In this document: positions 24,157-31,228 of the stretch, piece by piece
Numbering within the stretch: position 1 is the first letter of the stretch
Layout of the letters: each line of letters starts with the position of its first letter
Assembly: GCA_013361525.1 (NCBI GenBank)
Contig: JABFXY010000068.1
Span: 1-41,332, forward strand
DNA: 41,332 nucleotides
Origin: Polyangiaceae bacterium
GTDB taxonomy: Bacteria; Myxococcota_A; Polyangia; Polyangiales; Polyangiaceae
Direction of reading: 5' to 3'
Position numbers and translations under genes: made by a program
Notes under the pieces: generated by a model
Told to the model about the DNA's origin: nothing
The model's database searches: none
The model's input: only the letters and a program-made list of their open reading frames with translations

Positions 24157-25629
24157 TCAGCGCAGGCCGAGCAGCGCGCTGCAAGTCGGCAGGAAGTTCA
24201 GCACCGCCGAGTTTTCCGCGAGGATCGTGCACGTGTCGATGCAGTACGAGGACTCGGTTTGGTTCTCGCAGCACGCATTGATCGCGTCGATGACCGGCAA
24301 CGCACCGTCGATGCCCGGCCCACACACCGAGCTCGCTTGTGCGGTCTGCATGCAATCGAGAACCGCCACGTCGGCGGCGCTCGTCGAGGCGTCCTCGCAG
24401 TGGGTGATGCAGCCGGTGCAATCCGCGTTATCGGTGCCGGAGAAACCGAGCGCCTGGAACTGCGGCCCGAGGACGCCGCCGACCGTGCCGTTTTCGACAC
24501 CGCAATCGGCGTAGAACTGGCAGATCTCGGCGCAGCCATCGACCGTCGTCTCCGTCGGGCATTCGACCTGCAGGCCCCCTTCGTACTCGAAGGGATCGGT
24601 CGAGCACGTCGCGCCCGAGTCTTCGGGCACGGCAGGGACCACACCGCTCGTGCCGAGCCCCTTCGGGTGATTGAGCAGCGTCTCGATCAGCCACGGATTC
24701 AGCTTGTCGAGCCACGCGTGGCCGACGGGTGCCGAGCACGCGGCCTGCGCAACGTCCGCTTCGGCGTCGTAGAAGTTCGACGCGAGCGATGCCTGCTCGA
24801 CGAAGTTGATGGCGGGCACCTCCACCTCGCCGGTGCCGCCGTTGTACTCGTCTTCGTCACCGCCCCACGTGACGACGACGAACATCTCGTCGAGCGGGGC
24901 AGGCGTCGCGGGCTGGGTCAGCGAGAACACACCGGACGCGACGATGCCTCCTGCGAGCAGCTCCGCGCGGCGCTGAAGCAGGTAGTTCGTCATGATGCCG
25001 CCGGCCGAGTGCCCGGTGACGTAGATGCGATTCTTGTCGACGGGGAAATGGCCTGCGAGGCAATCGACGAGGGCATCGAAGGTGGCGAGGTCTTTGTTCG
25101 CACTGTCGTCGTCGTCGGGCCCGTGCATCGCGTCCCACACCGGCCAAACCGTGCCGTTGCCCACGCTCTGCGGCGCAACGACGATGAAGCCCTGCTCCAC
25201 GAACTCGGACATCTTCGTGCGCGTCACGAACGCTTCGGCTTCTTCGTTGGTGCCGTTGAAGCCGACGAGCAGCGGGCGCGGCCCTTCGAAGCTCGCGGGC
25301 GGAAGCAACAGGTAGAAGTCACGCGACTGCTCCGCGACGTCGAACTCGCCGTTGGACCCCTCAGCCGGCGCCGTGGTCTTGTATGCGGCAGGACACACCG
25401 CCATCGCATCGCGCTCGAGCGGCTCGGCAGGAACCTGCTCGTAGGGATCGACGCTCGCGCCACCTCCGCCGGTGTCCGCTCCGCCGGACTCGCCGCCGCC
25501 GACGTTGCCTCCGCCGGCGTTCGAGCCACCCGAGTCGCCGCCGCCTCCGCCTGTCGCGGCGCTATCGCCACAAGCGGCCGAAAGAAGGGTCAGCATCGAA
25601 ACGAGCGCAAAACGTCCGCGAAAATTCAT
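24157..25629 (-). CDS. secreted PHB-depolymerase/esterase-like alpha/beta-hydrolase lipoprotein
   Basis: The 490-residue product has a lipoprotein signal ending LLSAACG and a Gly-rich tether. An alpha/beta-hydrolase domain of the LpqC/poly(3-hydroxybutyrate)-depolymerase type (about 85-330) includes RPLLVGFNGTNEE, the nucleophile elbow GHSAGG (Ser208) and HAWLDKLNPWLIE containing the likely catalytic His. A Cys-rich C-terminal domain of about 140 residues (at least 14 Cys) is unlike the usual depolymerase ending. GGAGG lies upstream of the ATG at 25629. The likely substrates are polyesters or aryl esters outside the cell, but this is inference. Confidence 0.85.
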   Translation of the reverse strand: MNFRGRFALVSMLTLLSAACGDSAATGGGGGDSGGSNAGGGNVGGGESGGADTGGGGASVDPYEQVPAEPLERDAMAVCPAAYKTTAPAEGSNGEFDVAEQSRDFYLLLPPASFEGPRPLLVGFNGTNEEAEAFVTRTKMSEFVEQGFIVVAPQSVGNGTVWPVWDAMHGPDDDDSANKDLATFDALVDCLAGHFPVDKNRIYVTGHSAGGIMTNYLLQRRAELLAGGIVASGVFSLTQPATPAPLDEMFVVVTWGGDEDEYNGGTGEVEVPAINFVEQASLASNFYDAEADVAQAACSAPVGHAWLDKLNPWLIETLLNHPKGLGTSGVVPAVPEDSGATCSTDPFEYEGGLQVECPTETTVDGCAEICQFYADCGVENGTVGGVLGPQFQALGFSGTDNADCTGCITHCEDASTSAADVAVLDCMQTAQASSVCGPGIDGALPVIDAINACCENQTESSYCIDTCTILAENSAVLNFLPTCSALLGLR

Positions 25630-25732
25630 GCAAGCCTCCGAACCGGACACATGCATGATTCATCCCCGTGCAGCAACCGGTTCGCCGAGGAAGTCAGAAA
25701 AGAACAGGCGCGTGCACTCGTCGCGAACGCCC

Positions 25733-25738
25733 TAGACT
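25733..25738 (+). promoter_or_regulatory. possible -10 element (TAGACT) for the barrel gene
   Basis: TAGACT ends seven bases before the GTG at 25746, so the predicted transcription start coincides with the start codon. No ribosome-binding site is visible, in keeping with a leaderless message. Confidence 0.35.
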
Positions 25739-25745
25739 CGCGCCC

Positions 25746-26309
25746 GTGCCAGCAGGCAACCATCGCGCGGCTCGCGTAGCGCTGCGGATCGCGATCACGA
25801 GCGGATTGATCGTCGCCGCGCTCTCGGCGTCGACGCCGGCGTTCGCGACCGAGCATGAGTGGCACACGGGCGGATCGTTCGGCTACGCGATGATCGACTT
25901 TCCGCGGGGGCTCGCGCGCAACGGCTTCGGCGGAGGCTTCCACGCTCGGTACGGTCTGACCGACGCCATCGACGTCACGATGAATGCGTCGCTCTTCGGC
26001 TTCCCGACCGACGATCGCATCGCGCCTCAAACGACCGCCGGCATCAGCTACGTCGTCGACGTGTCGCGCTGGTTCGCCACGGTCGGCGTCGACGCCGGCG
26101 TGATGGACCTCATCGGCGTCGCGTCGTGCGACGAGCTACCGTCACGCTGCGGGCACATCGTGATGCCCGCCGTCGGCGTGCCGGTGACGCTCGAGTTTCG
26201 CGTCGTACCCGAAGTGCCGATCGGCGTTCGCTTCGAGTACCAGCTCTTGTTCCTCGGAGGGCCGTCGCAGGCGATGTTCGTCGGCGCCTACGCGGCCTTC
26301 GCAAAGTAA
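25746..26309 (+). CDS. small outer-membrane beta-barrel-like protein
   Basis: The 187-residue protein has a signal peptide (ALRIAITSGLIVAALSASTPAFA) and about 150 residues of alternating hydrophobic/polar beta strands with aromatic girdles (GGSFGYAMIDF, GGGFHARYGL, DVTMNASLFGF, WFATVGVDAG). That is typical of a small eight-stranded barrel. Two Cys (SCDELPSRC) form a likely loop disulfide. GTG 25746 is the only start that keeps the whole signal peptide. It is divergent from the esterase gene (116 bp) and has a close convergent neighbour (14 bp). Confidence 0.75.
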   Translation: MPAGNHRAARVALRIAITSGLIVAALSASTPAFATEHEWHTGGSFGYAMIDFPRGLARNGFGGGFHARYGLTDAIDVTMNASLFGFPTDDRIAPQTTAGISYVVDVSRWFATVGVDAGVMDLIGVASCDELPSRCGHIVMPAVGVPVTLEFRVVPEVPIGVRFEYQLLFLGGPSQAMFVGAYAAFAK

Positions 26310-26323
26310 CGGGCGCTCGCCCT

Positions 26324-27358
26324 TCAGTCGATGAAGTCCGGCTCGCAGGTCGCGGCCGTGCAGTCCTCGCTCTTCGGATCGAAGTCGGCGCACTTGTCGT
26401 TCGCCTGGATGCCCCACGAGCAGAACGCGAGGTAGTGGAAGCCGTCGACGCGGGCGAACGTGACGTTCGGGTCGGTGAAGACCGGCCCCTCGTGGCACAT
26501 GTTGTTCGAGTAGCCGCGGTAGTAAATCTTGTCGCCGACCTCGACGCCGTTATCGAGCTTGATGACGCCGAACTCGCCGACGACCATCCCGTCCTGAGGC
26601 TCGACCTTCGCGTTCTCGACGCGAACCTTCACGGCGCCCCACTTGTCGTGGAAGCCTTCGTCGGTCGTGCTGGAGATGCCTTCGGCTTCCGCCGCCGTGA
26701 GCACGTGCGGCGTGGGGACTGGCGCATCGCCGACGATGTCCGCTTTGCAAACCGAGCCGAGCTGCAGCATCCCGACCTGGTTCGGCGGGTTCGGCGCTGT
26801 GCACTCCGGCTGGTCGGGGAAGCGGCTGACGGTGCCGATCACGTCGAGCACGTCGCCCGGCTTCACGTTGTCGGGGATCTTGTCGCCCGCGGGATCTTGC
26901 CCGAGGCGCGGGCAGAAAGACTGATCGCCGCCCTTCGGGATCTCCGCTTTGAAGCCGTAGCTCAGCACCAACAGGCCGCTGTTCTCGGCCGTCTCTTCGA
27001 GGCCGGGCGCCGAGACGAACACGCCCCAGAGGCAGTTGTCGGTCGAGCTCGACTTCGACACGAGGAACTTGTGGCTCATCGCGACGACGCCGTTGACGCT
27101 CACCTTCGAGCCGGGACCGAACGAGCCGGTCGCCACGTCTTCCACCGTCGCTTCGGGACCTTCGCAGCCGGCGATCGGCCCGCCGCCTTCGTCGCCGCCG
27201 CCGTTCGACGGCTGGCCACCCGAGCCCGACCCGCCGCCACCCTCGGGAGGCGAGCCGCCAACGACGTCGCCGTCGTCGTCGCGACATCCCGACGCGACCA
27301 AGGTTGCAGCGAGCGCGAGCGCCAACGACGAAGCGAAGAAAGTACGGCTGTTCGACAT
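26324..27358 (-). CDS. Gly-tethered lipoprotein with Cys-rich beta domain
   Basis: The 344-residue lipoprotein has a signal peptide ending LVASGC and a Gly/Ser/Pro tether (about 30-60). The mature region has about nine further Cys. It contains OB-like or beta-sandwich segments such as VEDVATGSFGPGSKVSVNGVVA and NVKPGDVLDVIGTVSRF, resembling the nucleic-acid-binding-like domains found in many secreted myxobacterial lipoproteins. AAGGA lies eight bases before the ATG at 27358. The frame is open well upstream, but only because it crosses the inverted repeat. Function is unknown. Confidence 0.75.
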   Translation of the reverse strand: MSNSRTFFASSLALALAATLVASGCRDDDGDVVGGSPPEGGGGSGSGGQPSNGGGDEGGGPIAGCEGPEATVEDVATGSFGPGSKVSVNGVVAMSHKFLVSKSSSTDNCLWGVFVSAPGLEETAENSGLLVLSYGFKAEIPKGGDQSFCPRLGQDPAGDKIPDNVKPGDVLDVIGTVSRFPDQPECTAPNPPNQVGMLQLGSVCKADIVGDAPVPTPHVLTAAEAEGISSTTDEGFHDKWGAVKVRVENAKVEPQDGMVVGEFGVIKLDNGVEVGDKIYYRGYSNNMCHEGPVFTDPNVTFARVDGFHYLAFCSWGIQANDKCADFDPKSEDCTAATCEPDFID

Positions 27359-27412
27359 GGTCGCCGTCCTTACCACATCGTGCGCCCGGTGAGATCCGAC
27401 GGCCGAGAACGA

Positions 27413-27525
27413 GAGGGGACGCCAAGGGCGCCAAGAGGGAGAGGAGGGAGAAGAGGATTTTTTTCGAATTCTCCTCGAACCCTCTTCTCCCTCTTTCTGG
27501 CCTTGGCGCGCTTGGCGACTCCCTC
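27413..27525. repeat. long imperfect inverted repeat (palindromic element)
   Basis: Two arms of about 45 bp can pair. The left arm contains CGCCAAGGGCGCCAAGAGGG then GGGAGAAGAGG (27419-27457), and the right arm contains CCTCTTCTCCCTC then CCTTGGCGCGCTTGGCG (27481-27517). A central AT-rich loop includes a run of seven T. The CGCCAAGG(C)GCCAAG arms, and translated forms such as RRGDAKGAKRERREK and LSGLGALG, match a palindromic element often seen between genes in Myxococcota and Planctomycetes. Confidence 0.75.
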
Positions 27526-27574
27526 TGAATCTCCTGGCGAGGTCGATGCAATAACGGATGACGCGTCTGCTCGG

Positions 27575-27645
27575 TGCTCCTGCCAGGGCTTGAACCTGGC
27601 GCGAATGGGCTTGCAAGGCCTCGCCATCCCGACCTGATGAGGAGC
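27575..27645 (-). pseudogene. tRNA-like segment, probably a degenerate tRNA
   Basis: Read on the minus strand, the ends pair as an acceptor-like stem (GCTCCT with AGGAGC) and a good T-arm is present (CCAGG/TTCAAGC/CCTGG). A seven-base loop CTTGCAA (anticodon TGC, Ala, if real) sits on only three pairs. The D-arm is poor, and no 3' CCA follows. It may be a tRNA relic, or chance structure. Confidence 0.35.
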
Positions 27646-27663
27646 GTTCTTACGGCGGACGAT

Positions 27664-27681
27664 TATCTGTTATAACGGATA
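27664..27681 (+). promoter_or_regulatory. near-perfect palindrome overlapping a -10 box and abutting a start codon
   Basis: TATCTGTTATAACGGATA is an inverted repeat with one mismatched pair. It contains TATAAC (27671-27676), a good -10 hexamer placed so that transcription would start at or beside the GTG at 27683. A TTCTTA about 18 bp upstream may be the -35. A repressor bound here would block the promoter directly. Confidence 0.55.
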
Positions 27682-27682
27682 C

Positions 27683-28771
27683 GTGTCAACCCCCCAGACC
27701 GACGTCGTCCTGTTCGACCGGTGGCTTCGCGTGCGCTTGTCCCCGACGAACACCGCGGACTTCCACTACCGATGGCTACGGCATGCGTGCGATCTCGATC
27801 GACACCCCCTCACGAACGAGCGGACCGTGTGCTCGTCGGAGCTCCCCGATGACGTTCGCGCGCGACGGGCGTTCGTCGAAGGCGGCGAGCTTCGCGTCGA
27901 GTGGGCGCACGACCATCGCGAGAGTCGGTATGCCCTCGCTTGGCTCGAGCGGCACGCCTACGCGAAAGACCGCGACAAGCTCGCGCTTCGCGCCCCTCCG
28001 AACGACGTCGGCGGGTTCGAGATCGACGGCGCAGAGCTCTCGGTGGACGGTCGAGTCGAGCGAGCGCTCCATCTCGTCCGTGAGCGCGGCGCCGCGATCG
28101 TTCGCGTGCCCGCGCGCGAACGCAACGGCGCCGAGCAGGCGACGGAGTCCATCATCGACGCATTCGCCGCTCGCGGCCTCTCGGTGATCCCGACCCACTT
28201 CGGCCGCATCGAGGATCTTCGCACCGACAACACGACGAACGCGAACACCGATCAGCTCGGCTACACCGACGCCGCCGTCGAGCTGCACACGGATCAGCCC
28301 TTCCTCGACGAGCCTCCGCACTTCCAGATGCTCCACGCGATCCGCGCGGCCGACGAAGGTGGGCACAACGCGATCGTCGACGCGCTCGGCGCGGCCGAGG
28401 CCCTTCGCGCGGAAGACGCCGACGCCTACGCCATCCTCACGTCGACACCCGTCACCTTCCACCGCACGCAGAAGAGCTTCGAGCGCGTGGTGGTCTCACC
28501 CATTCTTTCGAGGGACCGAAACGGGCGTTTCCGCGTTCGCTACTCGTACTTCACGATGGCGCCGCACAAGTTGCCGTTCGACGAGATGGAAGGCTTTTAT
28601 CGCGCCTACGACCGCTTCGCGCGGCTCGTTCGCAGCCCGCAGAATCAGGTGCGGTTCCTCCTCGAGCCGGGCGACTTTCTCCTCTACGACAATCACCGCA
28701 TGCTGCACGCGCGGACCTCGTTCCGAGGCCCGCGGTGGATGCGGGGCGTCTACTTCGACGTCGCAGCCTGA
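27683..28771 (+). CDS. gamma-butyrobetaine hydroxylase-like (TauD/GBBH) Fe(II)/2-oxoglutarate dioxygenase
   Basis: The 362-residue enzyme has an N-terminal GBBH-type domain (VRLSPTNTADFHYRWLRHAC ... RTVCSSELPDDV) and a C-terminal TauD oxygenase domain. The iron ligands are visible: H202 and D204 in ELHTDQPFLDEPP, and the distal H342 in NHRMLHARTSFRG. An Arg for 2-oxoglutarate follows (RWMRGVYFD). Relatives hydroxylate gamma-butyrobetaine or trimethyllysine in carnitine synthesis; the substrate here is not determined. GTG 27683 has no ribosome site and lies one base after the palindrome, which implies a leaderless message. Its 3' end overlaps lysC by 22 bp, tail to tail. Confidence 0.88.
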   Translation: MSTPQTDVVLFDRWLRVRLSPTNTADFHYRWLRHACDLDRHPLTNERTVCSSELPDDVRARRAFVEGGELRVEWAHDHRESRYALAWLERHAYAKDRDKLALRAPPNDVGGFEIDGAELSVDGRVERALHLVRERGAAIVRVPARERNGAEQATESIIDAFAARGLSVIPTHFGRIEDLRTDNTTNANTDQLGYTDAAVELHTDQPFLDEPPHFQMLHAIRAADEGGHNAIVDALGAAEALRAEDADAYAILTSTPVTFHRTQKSFERVVVSPILSRDRNGRFRVRYSYFTMAPHKLPFDEMEGFYRAYDRFARLVRSPQNQVRFLLEPGDFLLYDNHRMLHARTSFRGPRWMRGVYFDVAA

Positions 28772-30015
28772 TCGCCGCCGAGCTCGAAGCCCTCGTGAAG
28801 GGCCCGCACGGCGAGCTCGGTGTATTTCGTCGCGACGAGACAGGACACTTTGATCTCGCTGGTCGAGATCGCCTGGATGTTGATGCCGTGCTCCGCGAGG
28901 ATGCGGAACATCTTCGCTGCGACACCGGCGTGTGATCGCATCCCGAGGCCGACGACCGACACCTTTACGATATCCTCGTCGTAGCGAACGTCGCCCGCGC
29001 CGACCTTCCGGCCGACCTCGGCGATCGCGTCGCGCACGCGGGCGAGATCGTTCTTCGCGACGGTGAACGTCACGTCGGTGTGAGGCCCCTGCCCCCCGGC
29101 CGAAGCGAGCGCCGTCGCGTCGACCGACACGTTCTGGATGATCATGTCGACGCTGACGTTGTGCGCCGCGAGCGCGGTGAAGATCTCCGCCACGACGCCG
29201 GGCTGATCGCGCACGCCGACGAGCATCACGCGCGCCTCGCCCTTGTCGTACGCGATGCCGGTGACGACCACCTGCTCGAGATCGCCTTCGTGGGTGACGA
29301 GCGTCCCCGGTGAAGAGGAAAACGAGCTGCGAACGTGAACCGGAACCCCGTACTTCATGGCCATCTCCACGCTCCGTATCTGGAGCACCTTCGCACCGAG
29401 CGACGCGAGCTCGAGCATTTCTTCGTAGCTGATTCGATCGATCTTCCGAGCCGTCGGGCAAATGTTCGGGTCGGTCGTGTAGACGCCGTCCACGTCGGTG
29501 AAGATCTCGCAGACGTCCGCGCCGAGGGCCGCCGCGATCGCGACCGCGCTGGTGTCGCTTCCGCCGCGACCGAGCGTCGTGATGTTCCCTGCTTCGTCGA
29601 CGCCCTGAAAGCCCGCGACGACGACGATCTCTCCGCCGGCGAGGGTCTCCACGACACGTGACGCGTCGATCGCCTTGATGCGCGCCTTGGTAAACGCGCT
29701 GTCGGTCAGGATCCGCATCTGGTGGCCGAGGTAGCTGCGCGCGCGGTGGCCCTGCGCGTGGATCGCGATCGCCATGAGCGCGCTCGCGACCTGCTCGCCG
29801 GTCGCGGCGAGGGCGTCCATCTCGCGCGCGTCAGGAACGGACGTGACGTCGCGGGCGAGCTTGAGCAAGCGGTCCGTTTCGCCCGACATCGCGCTGACGA
29901 TCACGACGACGCGGTTGCCCTCGGCGTGGGCGGCGATGGTGCGGGCGGCCGCGTTCTTGATGCGCTCGATGGATCCCATCGAGGTGCCGCCAAACTTCTG
30001 AACGACGAGCGCCAT
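28750..30015 (-). CDS. lysC: aspartate kinase
   Basis: The 421-residue enzyme phosphorylates aspartate, the first step to lysine, threonine, methionine and diaminopimelate. It has the N-terminal VVQKFGGTSMG motif, the GFQGVDEAGNITTLGRGGSD catalytic segment, FTDVDGVYTTDP, and two C-terminal ACT domains (about 265-405) with VRDQPGVVAEIF and GMRSHAGVAAKMF that normally bind feedback inhibitors. It is normal in length for a monofunctional enzyme. No lysine riboswitch was found in the 90-bp gap upstream. The end overlaps the oxygenase gene. Confidence 0.96.
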   Translation of the reverse strand: MALVVQKFGGTSMGSIERIKNAAARTIAAHAEGNRVVVIVSAMSGETDRLLKLARDVTSVPDAREMDALAATGEQVASALMAIAIHAQGHRARSYLGHQMRILTDSAFTKARIKAIDASRVVETLAGGEIVVVAGFQGVDEAGNITTLGRGGSDTSAVAIAAALGADVCEIFTDVDGVYTTDPNICPTARKIDRISYEEMLELASLGAKVLQIRSVEMAMKYGVPVHVRSSFSSSPGTLVTHEGDLEQVVVTGIAYDKGEARVMLVGVRDQPGVVAEIFTALAAHNVSVDMIIQNVSVDATALASAGGQGPHTDVTFTVAKNDLARVRDAIAEVGRKVGAGDVRYDEDIVKVSVVGLGMRSHAGVAAKMFRILAEHGINIQAISTSEIKVSCLVATKYTELAVRALHEGFELGGDQAATSK

Positions 30016-30105
30016 GGTGCCCAGCGACGATGGCGACGTCGCCGCGCCGCGTCAACCACGGTCGATGATGCGTTCTTCTTATTGATTCACCCGAGAAGCC
30101 AGGTG

Positions 30106-31101
30106 ATGTGCCGCGTCATGGGGAAGACCGGCGACAGGCTGCTCGACTACCCGTCGAAGCACGATCTCGAGACGAGCTGGGTCGAAGCGCGCGATGGAAC
30201 GCGCCTTCGGGTTCTCACGACGGGCAATCCGCGCGGGCCGCGACTGCTCTGCGTTCACGGCTTTCCGCAGAACGCAGCCGAGTGGCGCAGCCTGCTACCG
30301 CTCGTGAAGGATGACTTCCACGTGGTTCTCGTGGACCTCCGCGGCTTCGGCCGAAGCGATTTCGCAAAGACCGGCGACTACACGCTGCCGACCCTCGCAG
30401 GCGATATCGTGTCGGTGCTCGAAGCGACATCGACCCTCGGCGCGCCCGGTCCGGCCCACCTGCTCGCGCACGACTGGGGCGGGCCCATCGCGTGGGCCGT
30501 CGTCGAGGCACGACCGGATCTCGTCGCGCACCACGTGTCGGTGAACGCGCCTCATTACGAGGCGTACGCGCGCGAGCTCGTCTCGAACCCGCAGCAGCTG
30601 AAGAGCGCCTACTACACCATCCTGTTCCAGATCCCGTTCATCGAGCATGCGCTCGCGGCGAACGGTGCGCTCGGGATGGTGCGCGCCCTTCGCGGCTCGT
30701 CGATCCACGGGACATTCTCCGACGAGGACGTCGAGCTGTATGCGGGGCCGCTCCGCGATCACCGCCGCATGCGCGCGGCGCTCTCGTATTACCGCGCGAG
30801 CTTCCGCTCCCTCGTGAGGCGGCTCACGTCGCGCCGAAAAGACGCCGAGGCAGCGACACGCCCGAGCGGGCATGTCCCGACGATCGTCGTGTGGGGCGAG
30901 CGCGACCACGCGATCAACAAGAGCGTCGCGGAGCGCATGATGAAGGAAGTTTGCCCGGCCGCGGAGCTCCGGCTGGTCCCGGACGCGACGCACTGGGTCC
31001 CGGACGAACGGCCCGATGTCGTCGCGCGGGCCGTCCTGGACGGGCTGGAGCGCACGCGCGGGAATATCGCCGCCGGCCACCGGTTTGGGGCGAGCGGTTG
31101 A
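30106..31101 (+). CDS. alpha/beta-hydrolase, epoxide-hydrolase-like
   Basis: The 331-residue soluble enzyme has the epoxide-hydrolase-like order of elements: LLCVHGFPQNAAEWRSLLPL (oxyanion HGFP), DLRGFGRSD, the nucleophile elbow LAHDWGGPIAW (Asp as nucleophile), a helical lid, then VVWGERDHAI and DATHWVPDERPD with the catalytic His. An Asp in the elbow (HDWGG) fits epoxide or haloalkane hydrolases rather than Ser esterases. The start is the ATG at 30106 (30118 is in frame). It is divergent from lysC with 90 bp between; that gap contains a 12-bp perfect palindrome, GGCGACGTCGCC, at 30032-30043. Confidence 0.88.
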   Translation: MCRVMGKTGDRLLDYPSKHDLETSWVEARDGTRLRVLTTGNPRGPRLLCVHGFPQNAAEWRSLLPLVKDDFHVVLVDLRGFGRSDFAKTGDYTLPTLAGDIVSVLEATSTLGAPGPAHLLAHDWGGPIAWAVVEARPDLVAHHVSVNAPHYEAYARELVSNPQQLKSAYYTILFQIPFIEHALAANGALGMVRALRGSSIHGTFSDEDVELYAGPLRDHRRMRAALSYYRASFRSLVRRLTSRRKDAEAATRPSGHVPTIVVWGERDHAINKSVAERMMKEVCPAAELRLVPDATHWVPDERPDVVARAVLDGLERTRGNIAAGHRFGASG

Positions 31102-31228
31102 CACTGATCTACTCGCAACTAGGATGCCGGCCCGCCCGAGGGTGCGGCGGTGACGATGCGAACTGCGCGCCCCTGGTCCGCCTACCGCGCCGCCGGCGCG
31201 AGGGCCGTGAGGCGAACGGGAGGTTCAC

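Larger units (their letters stand above)
27359..27682. other. gene-free composite intergenic region
   Basis: This 324-bp stretch lies between two divergent genes. It contains, in order, a long imperfect inverted repeat (27413-27525), a first copy of a 16-bp sequence (27551-27567), a tRNA-like segment (27575-27645, minus strand), and a palindromic operator/promoter (27664-27681) that abuts the next start codon. Open frames crossing it are repeat translations, not genes. Confidence 0.7.
27551..27687. repeat. 16-17-bp direct repeat flanking a tRNA-like segment
   Basis: ATAACGGATGACGCGTC (27551-27567) and ATAACGGATACGTGTC (27672-27687) match at 15 of 17 positions with one base gap. The second copy forms the right half of the palindrome at 27664 and runs into the oxygenase gene. 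Confidence 0.55.

Noticed and set aside
27304..27528. ORFs translating as RRGDAKGAKRERREK and LSGLGALG
   Set aside because: They are translations of the long inverted repeat, not genes.
27615..27632. Sigma-54 promoter (TGGC...TTGC) on the minus strand
   Set aside because: The spacing between the two elements is one base short of the consensus.
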